This document shows positions 43,486 through 53,702 of a DNA stretch of 57,661 nucleotides, piece by piece; the first letter of the stretch is position 1, and each line of letters begins with the position of its first letter. The position numbers were made by a program, and so were the translations under genes. Location: the NCBI GenBank assembly GCA_015501595.1, contig JADNRX010000347.1, forward strand, positions 1 to 57,661. The letters run 5' to 3'. The stretch comes from Hymenopellis radicata (Eukaryota; Basidiomycota; Agaricomycetes; Agaricales; Physalacriaceae). The notes beneath the pieces are model-generated. The model saw only the letters and a list, made by a program, of their open reading frames with translations. It searched no databases and was not told the origin of the DNA.

Positions 43486-45508
43486 CGTGCAAATGTCTGT
43501 AAATGCGAACCTCATGCTGGAGACGCCGAGCGCGCGCGTCGGTAGGAGCTATTTTGAGAACGAACGGTCGATGCGTGAGGTACTTTTCAGATTCCTTTGC
43601 AACCTTCTTCTCGGAAGTTTTGGACGAGGCTTTCGGTGTATTGGAAATGTTGTCTGGCTCAATGACGGCCTGATACACGTCCCCAACAGCGCCTGCGCCA
43701 AGCCGCTTATACGCGATAATTTTGAGGTACTCCGTGGGTCCATAGTGAGATCTATGTTCGGCGTCTGGCTTGAAAAGCAGGAGCGGCGCCGGTGAATCCA
43801 AGTGGTCGAAGAGAAAGAATATTGCTAAGACCGGGAATGTATCCATGTTGGTCTGGCAGCGCACGTAAGCGTTCGATACAGAGCAAGAATGCTTGAGCCT
43901 ACTTTATCAATCGACGATATATCTGCAGCGCCATCGTCGGCTTTCAATCGTTTTGATGGGCGCCTGGGTTCGTCAAAAGTTGATTTCCTCTTTGTCAACA
44001 GGGAGCTTTCGATAAGAGGAAGTCTCTGCACGGCGTCGGCAATAGCAAAGACATGAAACGCCGTCCACAGACCGCCGTATGCTGGGTCCTTGCACGAACA
44101 TATGTCGATCAGCGAAGACAGCAATAGTGTTTCGCGCTCCCGATGGCGAATACCTATCCGAATAAAATTTCCACAATCAAATACGATAAACGTCGCATCA
44201 ACTTTAACGGCTGTAACCCAGGCCTGTAAAGAATTCAGAACTTGTGGGTCTAACACAAGAATTGCAGACCTTCTGGACGTAGTCTTCGCATACTGGTCTG
44301 TATTCGACGCCTTCATCTCTGGAACGTGCGAGGACGCCGATATCCTGGTCAACGGGAATACGTTTTGAAGCATCATGGACCCGCACCCGATGACTACGAC
44401 GCGGTCCCTCCACTTTCGGTAATGTCCAAAGAACATCCGAGGCATCTGGAGGTGGTGACCGCGGACGAGACGCGCCAGAATACTGACAGTCCAAACGCCA
44501 CGGAAACTTCATACCATGCAGACGCGACATATCCTCCAATACCGGCAATGCATCAGTGCAGAAAATCATCGACGAGGTCAGCTGCCTCGTGTGCCTATAG
44601 AGACGCTCGACTATGTCCCGATTCCTTGCACTGAATCTCCCATATTCCTCCGGGTGAGGACGACTCACATACAGGGCGATGTCCTGTGACGCATATGGCT
44701 GCTCAATGATATAAGGCCTCGTGGCCCTAGGCGCACCCGACCAGGACAGCGTGCCGCCCAAGCGCGGCTGACTGGGGTGAACAACAAGACTACTTGCGAT
44801 CCGTGTTAAAGGCATTTCTATGCCAAGTTCTCGCATACTGCTAATTGATAAGGCATCCGTACGCTTGGAATTGCGGTAAGGCAAGGATCCGTCGATTTGG
44901 AATAAAGAGTCACTTCGCGCGTCGAGGGCCTCGGAAAATGAATCCACTAGCCCAGCAAATAGATCGACATGCATGGATGGAAGCACTTCCACATGCTTAA
45001 GAATAAGACTGTCGGCTAGGTGCGTGTCTAGGAAGTGTAAAGGCGCGCTGGGGACGGGGACAGGTTGAGACCGTGGCCGTACTAGAGACGGCGGGTTGAA
45101 GGCGTAGAATTTTTCGCGATGAGTACGAGTGCCCGGTTCGGGGAGGAAGAATACGAAGAAGAGCGCGGCGAGTTGGACATGCTTCCTGGTGCTCTGCGGC
45201 TCTATACTAAAGAGATAACGTGGGGATTGACAAGAACCAGAAGGCGGAGAGAGGAAAACCAACATGATGTGAAGATCACATGAGAAGCGGGAAACTCCGG
45301 ACCGAGCGTGGCTCTCAATTATATTTTTCAAAGGCACACACATCATAGGCGGAGGATGAGCTGGCCATCCAGGACGAGTCGTGTTGATGGTAAAACGACA
45401 AGGTCCTTCTCCACGTGCGGGTTGCTCGCAAGTCTTTCAGCCACAGACGCGTTATGAGTATGCACTTTCAAGTGACTTTGAAGTAATATGATGTAAAATA
45501 TATGTTTG

Positions 45509-46060
45509 TTATGTCTGCGCTTCGAATTCGAAGCGTTTAGAACTCCTCCGGAAGCACCAAAGGAATCTGCTGCAGGTCCTCCTCGTCCCAAGCCTCGCCA
45601 TCCTCATTGTCGGCATCAAAATCGTCGCCGGAGACCCAGTCATATGCGAGGAACCTGAGAGGAAACATGAGTATCGCCTTCGCCTCGGATGCAAAGAGAT
45701 CACGCACTCGTCTTCCTCTTCGTCTTCACTGATTGTACCATCGTCGTCTGAGTAGTGAGACAGATCCGATAGTTCTGAAACTACGGAGCAGACCAAAGTA
45801 CTTGGTAGCGTATCATCGCTCTCCTCGTCCTCTTCCTCGGAATAATCCGAGCCAGAGTCATCCCGGTCGGCGTCAAGGGTGAAGGACAGGAGCCACGCAG
45901 AAGGGCCGGCCTGGTCTAGTACGCTGGACGTGGATACAGCGAGTGGCGTCTCGTTTGTGAGATCCACAGATTGGCCAAGCTCCTCGTCCCCTGGTGTAAA
46001 GAGGATCTCGTTTCTGAGGGGCGAAGACAGGAACGGTGATGAAAGGAAAGGTGAAGGCAT
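45509..46060 (-). CDS. small acidic protein of an unnamed family, copy B
   Basis: Unspliced frame from the Met at 46060 gives about 183 residues: MPSPFLSSPFLSSPLRNEIL, then SVDLTNETPLAV, LDQAGPSAWLLSFTL and long Asp/Glu/Ser runs. It is closely related to copy A; the leader has a short internal repeat (SSPFLSSP). The basic Ser-rich tail in this frame is also open in copy A, while the other frame over about 45539-45650 encodes an acidic tail (DADNEDGEAWDEEDLQQI, ending LPEEF) like that of copy C. GTGATC after DEC could start a 49-nt intron, but the phase does not reach the acidic frame. Which tail is made cannot be decided from sequence. Function unknown. Confidence 0.6.
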   Translation of the reverse strand: MPSPFLSSPFLSSPLRNEILFTPGDEELGQSVDLTNETPLAVSTSSVLDQAGPSAWLLSFTLDADRDDSGSDYSEEEDEESDDTLPSTLVCSVVSELSDLSHYSDDDGTISEDEEEDECVISLHPRRRRYSCFLSGSSHMTGSPATILMPTMRMARLGTRRTCSRFLWCFRRSSKRFEFEAQT

Positions 46061-46094
46061 AATGCTAGTGGTGCTAGGACGCGACTGCTCAGTG

Positions 46095-46103
46095 CTTATA
46101 TAG
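46095..46103 (-). promoter_or_regulatory. TATA box of acidic-protein gene B
   Basis: CTATATAAG on the minus strand, about 35-43 bases before the ATG at 46060, in the position equivalent to copy A. Confidence 0.55.
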
Positions 46104-46722
46104 GTGCATTCGGGTCCATTGTTCGGCAATGGTCCACACATCATATACCCGGTTTGGAAACACTACCTTATTGTTGGGTGTGGACAATGGTGATCACATT
46201 CATTTCCCTATTCAACGTCCACCACTGATTGTTTGTGAGTGGCGTTATAGAATTCGGGAGCTACGCACCATCATTCAAGTCGGTCACGCCGCCCGCTCTC
46301 GCAAAACACAAAGGAGAAATAAATACAATTCGTTGTTGAGTAGAAAATCGAAAGCCAGGAATTGAAGCAAGATGAGACGGCGATAGCTAAGAGTTCAAAT
46401 CGGAAGGTGAGATGTGCATTAGTGAAACGGGACCTTCCTCTCCTGCTCCTTAGCTCTTATGCGTAGGCACGTTCCCGTGGAACGCTTGCACTACTACGTA
46501 GAAAATCAGAACGCGTCGGACTGTTGTAGTGGGTTGTTATCCTATACTGAGCACTCACAGCGGCAGTATACCCGGCCCAGCAAGTCATTAACTGAACACG
46601 CGACACAGGCGACGGGGATGGCGCATCAAAAGAGGGGTAACGGTACACGTTAACCTCTCCTTAAGAGCGCTCATCCGCGGCGTCCAATCTCAAAAGAGAC
46701 GTTCAGCGGCCAGCGCTCAAGT

Positions 46723-46840
46723 ATGCCACCAACAGCACCTAGTGCCATAGCAACACCGAAGACGAGTAACCGCGCAAGACTGTTCATGCTCGTGAAGAGG
46801 AAAGACGGCATACGAAGGAGGAGTTTCGGAAACAGTGCTA
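46723..46840 (+). pseudogene. EthD-domain gene remnant
   Basis: This stretch matches the first exon of the EthD gene at 27112-27226 (RARLFMLVKRKDGI). It is frameshifted by loss of a base in GGCATATCG to GGCATACG, and the similarity ends at the duplication breakpoint, so exons 2 and 3 are absent. The open frame that continues to 47208 is chance. Confidence 0.8.
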
Positions 46841-47269
46841 CACCCAATAGTTCCAGCTCGAACCTGCTTTCACTTGCCAGGTACAGGAAGACTATAGTTT
46901 TGCGCGTAGATCCCTTTGTGAAGGATAGCATTCCAATCTACGTATCAGACATGTATCAAGCGAGAGGAATCCCGGGCATCTGTAACAGGAAGCGGGAACC
47001 CGGGACGAGCAGTGCGTGTCACGATCGACATATCGAAACCATACCTCTTCAGCCACCGCATACCGACGACAAGAGTCGAATCGAGCTTCATAGGAAGCCT
47101 GATATCAATTTTGACGTGATCAAGCCCTCTTCCCCCACTTCTCTTGTGCCCCTTTCCGTGTCTCTCAACAGTGCCATTATACGCATACGCGTAGAGACCA
47201 AGTTGTAAAACCCCTCGTCGATGAAATGTGCTCTGCAGCCGTCATCCTGATTTGACAAGTTGTCGATGG

Positions 47270-48754
47270 TTATCGAGAGTGCACGAAGGCGGGGATGAGG
47301 GGGTCATCCACGGAGTAATCAAGTTCGGGAATGATCTTTTGCAGTCCTTCGTCAAAGGACTTGTACACGGCGTCCAACGCGCACCAACGAAAGTAGTCGA
47401 GTTCGAGGGTATCAAGGAAGGGAATGGCGCGAAGGACGTCGAGGAATGGTTCCACACTGTCAGCCTGGATCTCCGGGATGGCAAACACCTTGATGTCGCA
47501 ATAGCAGCGAGCCAGCAGCCCGAGGACGGCAGTTAGAGCCGCTGCTGCATCAAAATACGGCGTGTCTGGGTCACCGTAGCCATCGGCGCGTCGTAACGCA
47601 AAGCGCAAGACCTCCAGGTTCCGACAGTCAATCGAGTCAAGTATATGGTAGTCGGATAAATGAAGAGTGCATAACGAGTCGAGCCGAATCATCATGGCCG
47701 GTGGCATGGCCGTCGGCGGGGCGACATCTTCAATGCGAGTGACCAGTCGCAGTTCCACGAGGCTCGAACAATGCGCCAGACTGTGCAGTCGAGTCAACGA
47801 GCTGTGCCTGAAGTCTGAATTGTCCGCGATGAACCACGCGTGTTTCACGCTCTTCAGCTGGCCAAGAGGAAGCGCGATGTTACAGCACGCTTGGTCAAGC
47901 TCGGCTTCACGCAAAAGCGGAGCGACCTCGAAAGCGCGAAAGACGTGTGTCTCCAAGTCAATCTGGCGGTGAGCCGCCGCGCTGGCATAGTCGGAGTTGA
48001 GCCGCAGTGTCAAACTTTGGAGGCTATCCAGACGACCATGAATGGGAACAAGGTCGTCTAAAATCGCCAAGGAGCAAGAAAGGTAAAGATCGTGCCACCG
48101 ATGGGATACATCCATCAATTGCCGCAACCAGGGAGGGCATATCGGGGGAGCAGCGGGTGCCGGAAATGAGTCTGGGGGTAGGGGAAGCTCCAGATGAAGC
48201 TTGAGAGGCAGCTCTGCGCTTAAGGATATAGCGCGTTTCATCAGCTCAGCCGAGTCAACATCCCCAAGCGAGTTGTCGACAGATATGAACGTCCACAATG
48301 CCGGCTGAGACATGACAATCTGCCTCCAGCGAGAGCAGACCTGGCCGACAACCCACAGCCTGCCTTTCTTCGTAGAAAGCAGGTTGCTCGATGATATCGA
48401 GCACCAATGGAAGATTTCGGCAAGCACCTCTGGCGGGAAACGGCGAAATGCGGAGATGCGCAGATGATAGCCGTCCAATGCAGAGCGCAGGCGGGCCTCT
48501 TCCCGCTCAAGCGCAGCGAGCGTTGAACGTAGACGAGCAGCTTCCGAGGTCACAGCAGAAAGGTTTGCCGTGGCGGGAGTTATGACATTTTGTTTAAACC
48601 CTTCGGTGTCGAGCTCAGATAGTGCGTCGTTGTGGGTGAAGTAATGAGGGAAAGTGGCAGAAAAGTCGACGGGGAAGGGGAGGAGTGATTGTGAATTGGA
48701 CGGGATATTTTCCGCCCCACAGCTTGGGCAACTGCTCGGTCCGAAAGAGGACAT
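47270..48754 (-). CDS. F-box protein with leucine-rich C-terminal region
   Basis: Single-exon gene of 494 residues. It has a CPSC motif at residues 9-12, a coiled coil at about 65-100 (SEAARLRSTLAALEREEARL), an F-box-like motif at about 103-150 (FRRFPPEVLAEIFHWC, VCSRWRQIVMSQPALW) and a leucine-rich remainder with regular LxxL segments. This coil-then-F-box layout is the standard architecture of Agaricomycete F-box proteins. It probably serves as an SCF ubiquitin ligase adaptor with unknown substrate. The Met chosen is directly before the CPSC region; a similar CPTC start is seen in the broken gene at 51287. Confidence 0.87.
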   Translation of the reverse strand: MSSFGPSSCPSCGAENIPSNSQSLLPFPVDFSATFPHYFTHNDALSELDTEGFKQNVITPATANLSAVTSEAARLRSTLAALEREEARLRSALDGYHLRISAFRRFPPEVLAEIFHWCSISSSNLLSTKKGRLWVVGQVCSRWRQIVMSQPALWTFISVDNSLGDVDSAELMKRAISLSAELPLKLHLELPLPPDSFPAPAAPPICPPWLRQLMDVSHRWHDLYLSCSLAILDDLVPIHGRLDSLQSLTLRLNSDYASAAAHRQIDLETHVFRAFEVAPLLREAELDQACCNIALPLGQLKSVKHAWFIADNSDFRHSSLTRLHSLAHCSSLVELRLVTRIEDVAPPTAMPPAMMIRLDSLCTLHLSDYHILDSIDCRNLEVLRFALRRADGYGDPDTPYFDAAAALTAVLGLLARCYCDIKVFAIPEIQADSVEPFLDVLRAIPFLDTLELDYFRWCALDAVYKSFDEGLQKIIPELDYSVDDPLIPAFVHSR

Positions 48755-49056
48755 CGTGATAGCGCCTATAAAATCTGGTCACGAAAGAAGACAGAGCCGC
48801 TTTGAAACATACAATAGCAGATATATAGCCTTAACTAAGGTTAGTTCTCCAGGCTGAAGCCCTTGTGGAAATGATCGCCGGGCGTGGTGGTGGTACTTGA
48901 ACAAGGTGGTCACGTCAACAAGAAATAACAAACGTCATCACTTTAAAACCTACTTTACTAGCCACTTCCTCAAGACGTTGTCCCCCACACCCTCATTTAC
49001 TTAGATAGAGACTCGATCGCCAAGGTTGATAGTCACGGTGGCGGTGAAAAAGGGCG

Positions 49057-50433
49057 ATGCACGTGGTCGTAGTAAGACTTGACCAAAACCGTCATCCACT
49101 CCTGCTCCTCGGCCTTCTGGCTCTGCTCTATGCTATGCCCTTATCAAAACTCCCCGATAATGGCATTGACAATATCGTCGACGAATTCTCCGCCGATAAA
49201 TACACCCTCCGTCTGCTTCCTCAAACAGCTCCGCTGTTGCCGGTCTCATATCTTCCGCGATGTTCTGCTTCAAGTGACAATCTCACAGAGGACTCACGAC
49301 TTCTGCACGATCTCGTTTCAGCCAATAAGGTGGCCATAGGGAACGCTGTAGCTCGGCTTCATTGCCAATTCTCTTAGTACCCTCCCCCCGACAATCCTCA
49401 TGAAGACCGAACCACGCGCACTTCTCTGCCCCGGAGCGCCTCATTGTCTCCTATGATTGGCGAGTTGACGTCCTCGTTGAGCAGCGTCCGTGAACTGCTT
49501 TTGGAAGGGCTTGATGTCACCTCGCTCTCCGTCTCCGTACCCACACTCCACGGGTTGTTACCACCCGAGAAGTCTATCACTCGCCTGGTTCTGCACGGTT
49601 CCCGCTGGACATCCAGCTCCACAAAGAAGTTTTTACACTTCATCCTTGGATTTCCTCACATCACATCGCTCGAGCTCAAGGCTGTCGAACTACATGGTGC
49701 GCTTGGGACTAGCAAGAAACCCCGGCCTCGCGTTCACGCCAGCGATGCCAAAGACGGCCCCGTCATAGCTCTTATTGGCTCTGACATCTTCCTCGGCCTG
49801 ATACCAAGGGGTATCTTGGACTACGCAAAGGTCTACGCCGCTTGCTGCTTGTCGTAGACGCTGACTCTATCGTTGATGAACACGTGTTAATCAGGATGGA
49901 TCGGATGATCAGCTACCTGAAAGACCGCTTAACGTTCTTGTTTCTCACTCCTCCGGAACCTGGCGCAAGTGAGTCGTTTCCGCCGCTTATTGAGAATCTA
50001 ACATCTGACTTGGATTTCAGCAAGCACATTCTACGTCATGCTCGACAACATCCTGCAGGTCTCCACCGTCATTTTCCAGTGTGGCCATCCAATGTTAGCC
50101 GAAATGTGGTTGCGGGCACTTCTGCAGGACGTGGCTCGAAGCTACAAGCCCCAGCTACGACTCGAAACGCTGGGATTCGTCATGCCCCACGAATACCTTT
50201 GCGACTTGCATCCTTCCTTCTTCAGCAGTCGCGTACCGCCGCCATCTGAATGGGGAGGTCGCGATGCACTTCAGCTTCAGTTCATTGCTGCGAATCCTGA
50301 CCACTTACCATTGTCGCCAGGACTCACAGATGAACTCTGTGAGATGGCTGGACGGTTCGAGAAGTGCAGGATTCGAATGGAGTTCCTTACAGTGGACAGG
50401 GAAATAAACGATACGTACCTTGAATATATATAA
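49057..50433 (+). pseudogene. F-box/leucine-rich gene, frame-disrupted
   Basis: An F-box start (KLPDNGIDNIVDEFSADKYT, then RSHIFRDVLLQ one frame over) is followed by TEDSRLLHDLVSAN, ELTSSLSSVRELLLEGLDVT, LLLVVDADSIVDEHV and a C-terminal exon with VSTVIFQCGHPMLAEMWL ending at 50433. A good intron joins the last two parts (about 49969-50021). At least three frame changes occur: two around 49230-49280 and one at 49830-49831, where GGG instead of GG would restore the frame (YAKGLRRLLLVVDAD). The family is related to the other F-box proteins here but uses an F-box at the very N-terminus. It may be a pseudogene or partly an assembly artefact. Confidence 0.55.
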
Positions 50434-51286
50434 GATCGAGCTACTGATCGCCTCTGCCCGAAACCAAATTCAACCAATGCGAGTTCTAGCATAGTTAGAC
50501 CGATTATTTGAGAGTGCACTAGAGGGCCTGGAGAACAACTCCATCAAACGGAAAACTCACCAAATTGAGCATGTAAGTATTTGCGGTGGACGATGGAGTT
50601 CTATTCGACGGGACAGTTCCTTCAGTTACGGCATTAGCGAGATTTTCTACGAAAAAGAGCTCCGTTCACCTTCACCTCCGATAGCAACATGAAGGTAAGA
50701 GGCAGATGAGCTGAATGGGTGACACGCATCCGGAGTTTCGGGCCGATCTCCGTACCTTTTCTCCTTACCACCATCTCCTCTCTTTTACTACATAGGCACT
50801 GCAGTAATGCCAATGCTCAGCGTGTATCGCTTGTTTTTTGACTCAATTTCTCATCACTGTCTCGCATTGTTTGCACTGGCCACGGAGTCTCCAGCGTGCC
50901 CGAGCAGGGAATATACTCATGAAGCGTCGGCTTGGGTTGTTTGGAATCGAACGTCGAGGACGTTCCCTTCAATGACTTTACTTTAACTGAATCGGCCGCC
51001 TGAAATGAGAACGATTAACGCCCTTAAAACCAAACTTTAATAGATCTGTTTGTTTTGGCTCTTTCAGAAATGGACTTACTACTCTCTTTAGGAAAAGATT
51101 CCACTGGAGACATTAGGAAGGCTGAACTTCAAGGGCCTAACCACCAGTAGCTTACATCCTGCTGTGGTATTTGCTCTATTCCTGCTTTTCACATCAGTAA
51201 GTCTAATTTCCATAGTCTTCTGAATTTTGGTTTACACATCCTCGACCTTTTCAGCTCAAAATGCGGTATACCGTCGGCGCAGAAAG
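50434..51286. other. intergenic, no gene supported
   Basis: About 850 bases with no recognisable coding segment, between the two disrupted F-box genes. Confidence 0.4.
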
Positions 51287-51960
51287 ATGCCCTACATGTG
51301 CCCTACTTGTCATTGGATCCAAGGAGCGGAGCACGGTCGCGCTGCGCATATCGAAGAACTTCTTCGCCGGAACCAACCAATTAAGGACGAGGAGCTTGCG
51401 GATTTTCGTCTTATTGTAGACAAATCACCGGATATCATCTACGGCCTTGACGAGACGATTTTCCAAGCCAAGGCATTACTGGAGCATTTTCTTCAGACGC
51501 GTACACGGGGGGAAGCCGATCTCACAGACGCGCGATCTCTCATCTACCCCATGCGTGCCATCCCGAACACGCTCATGACGACAATCTTCTCTTACTGCGT
51601 ACCACCACGGGATACGGCTCTGTCACCTCCCTCGACCCAGCTTTGTCTCCATGGACGTTATCGTCGATGCCGGGATATTGCCTTGTCCGCGCCCCCGCTA
51701 TGGACATATCTCGGGCTGGACATTGACAGTCATCAAGCCCACATCACTCCTCGCCAGTTGGGCGTCCAAGATGACGCTGTTCATCGAACGGTCTAAAGGC
51801 TTACCGCTGTTATTTCATTTGAGCACTACGCGCGTCATCCCATATTCCCCGCTCTGGAGGTGTCGCTGCCGCGATTCAAACATCTCTCCATGGACCTCCC
51901 CCGGTCGACGCTGCAGTGTCTGTCGGGCAACTGTTTCTCTTCCCTCGTAGTACGGAGCAC
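51287..51960 (+). pseudogene. truncated F-box gene, paralogue of the gene at 3952
   Basis: From MPYMCPTCHW the frame encodes AAHIEELLRRNQPIKDEELA, the helical region, an F-box-like segment (SLIYPMRAIPNTLMTTIFSY) and RDIALSAPPLWTYLGLDI, ending HITPRQL. The family sequence then continues in another frame as SKMTLFIERSKGLPLLFHLS. The switch is in a G run at 51760-51762 (one base too many), and part of the F-box also looks altered (about 51600-51660). The leucine-rich half found in the 3952 paralogue is missing after about 51960. Probably a dead fragment. Confidence 0.65.
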
Positions 51961-52259
51961 CTAGTCGTCCTCGACGTTGAAGAGGAAAGCGACGAGCACA
52001 CCTCTGTACCGTTTCATGCCTGTATGTTAGAACGCAGATACCTATGATAGAAATTTCAAATGTCGCCATAAGATCTCATCGGCTACGTCTTGGGGAATGC
52101 AGAAGATAATTTTAAGAACGTCGTACACAGCTACAACAAGACGAATGGGTAGTAAGAAGTAGGTATAATGATATTTTGGTCATAAGAAATTGTCAAGGTT
52201 ATCCAAAGTAAGCGAGGTCGTATTCCTGAGCCTCGATGTGAAAAAGTTCTTCATGATCA

Positions 52260-53091
52260 TCATAAGTCGCGTCCTAGTCCGCATAAAGCCAACGCGGCGC
52301 CGAGCATGTCGTCATCTGGCGTGCCCGATTCCTTCCACCACGCGGGTGCGGTCCAGTTCACGGGGGCTTCTGCCGGAACCGATGCACTCCACCCGTTCCA
52401 TGTCGATGCGCGCGCCAATGGCAAAGCTTTCCGTGCCGAATCCTTCCGCTCGTGCTCTCCCAGATTTTCCTTGTCAACCAATCTAGACCGCGCGCACGCC
52501 CACTCGAGGGTACGCGTACGCGTGAGCTTGCCAAACTCGACAAACTCCTTCGGCGGCGGGCTGTTGGGCGGGAGTGCGGGCGACGAGGGCATATTGTCCC
52601 AGAGCGACGCGCCGGGCTTGCGTGTAGGCGTGTTGGGCGCGGTGCGCTCCGTGCGCGAGGCGACGGAATCGAGCGATGGACGCGTCATGGGGATATACGG
52701 GTGACTCGAAGAGCGCGCAAAGCGGGGGTCGTAGTGGTGATGGTGGCTGTGGGTCGTCGTGCCGCTGACTTTGCGCTCCGTCTGCCGCTTGTTCTGGAAC
52801 CAGATGGTGACCGACTTGGTCTCCCTAGAATGGATGGATTGAGACAAAAAGCATCCGCGGAAGGAAAAAAACAACGCACATGCGGCCGGCGTTGGCGACG
52901 AGATCGCGCTGTTCTCGAGACGGGTGGGACGTCTGGTGGAAGAGCTGCTCGAGCACGACGAGCTGGGCCTCGCTAAAGCGCTTGCGTGTGCGGCGGATGC
53001 GATGGCTGGTGCTCTCGGCGCCGTCGTCAGACTCGATGCTCGTCGTCGAGGACGTGCGCGACAGCGTAGACGGGCGGCGGTGAGCGAGCAT
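52260..53091 (-). CDS. homeodomain transcription factor
   Basis: Exons 52880-53091 and 52260-52824 join through a 55-nt intron to 258 residues. The homeodomain spans about residues 33-92: RRTRKRFSEAQLVVLEQLF, QTSHPSREQRDLVANAGRM, and after the splice ETKSVTIWFQNKRQTERK, which contains the recognition-helix signature WFQNKR. The rest is Ser/Pro/Thr-rich with a His run (HSHHHH) and no other domain, as is common in basidiomycete homeodomain regulators outside the mating-type locus. It binds DNA in the nucleus; targets are unknown. The start at 53091 lies just before the conserved Ser/Thr-rich leader; an in-frame extension to 53298 is open but has no homeodomain-like content and is probably 5' UTR. 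Confidence 0.88.
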
Positions 53092-53702
53092 GACGGACAC
53101 CGAGGTGGATGATGGTGGTAGATGAGAGACGGAGGCAGGGACCGGGTTACTTAATTTAATCCCAACACACGCGCTCACGCGTTTGAGCACGTGTTGTTTA
53201 TTTACGCGTTCAGGCACGTGGTCATTTATTTGCGCGTCGTAGCACGTGGCTCGCATGGCATTACGTTGTCTCATGGTCTGCTCTTGCTTCCAAACCATAT
53301 CATCAAGTTAAATCTCAGCAATGTCAACAAAGGTTCGCATTACTGAGTACATAAATCTTTCCAATTGACTATAAAGTGAACAGTTCCTCCGCCCCTGCCT
53401 CGGAGGCAGCACGACAGCGACAGAATGGCAACAGCTTCATTCCCGCGTTATTTAGGCAGTCCATTTAGACTGGGGACAGGTAGGAGCTCCTGCCATTACT
53501 CTGGGTCGTTTACGATCAGCACTTCTTCAAGTTCCCTAAATGCCGCCGGCGCCACATGGTAGAAATTAAGCTAGCCTTCAACCTCCTCGGCCCTTGTCCT
53601 CTGGCCACGACTATTTAACACTCGACGCGGAACAAATCACTCTTTCCTTCGTTCCACGACCATCGCTCCTTTATCTTTTCCTTTGACGCGCCCCCAGGCG
53701 AT
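53092..53702. other. divergent promoter region
   Basis: About 610 bases between the homeodomain gene and the polysaccharide deacetylase gene, transcribed away from each other. No coding segment is seen apart from the upstream in-frame extension of the homeodomain gene. Confidence 0.45.

Larger units (their letters stand above)
41621..45180 (-). pseudogene. FunK1-like kinase, copy B, disrupted by a transposon
   Basis: Exons equivalent to copy A are 44270-45180, 43903-44223, 43486-43852 plus 41933-42089 (one exon split by the insertion), and 41621-41888. Exons 2 and 4 have exactly the length of copy A. Exon 3 differs by 9 bases (three codons near its start) once the insertion and its 9-bp duplication are removed. 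Exon 1 is one base shorter because a G run has four instead of five bases (45140-45143), which puts the family start codon at 45180 out of frame. HRDVRSWNI and DFD are retained. Apart from the G run and the 1,396-bp insertion the copy is intact, so decay looks recent. A long frame entering from 45346 is an artefact of the one-base change. Confidence 0.85.
41622..46840. repeat. segmental duplication, copy B (main block)
   Basis: Direct copy of 22231-27226. It contains the kinase pseudogene, the acidic-protein gene, its upstream region and a stub of the EthD first exon. Relative to copy A it gains the transposon at 42090-43485 and lacks the equivalent of 25735-26856. Similarity stops inside the EthD exon after CGGAAACA. 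Confidence 0.85.

Noticed and set aside
45181..45346. Upstream extension and start at 45346 for kinase copy B
   Set aside because: The extension is open only because of the one-base G-run difference; copy A starts at the ATG equivalent to 45180.
46723..47208. 161-codon plus-strand frame after the duplication
   Set aside because: Only its first part is an EthD remnant; the rest crosses the duplication breakpoint into unrelated sequence.
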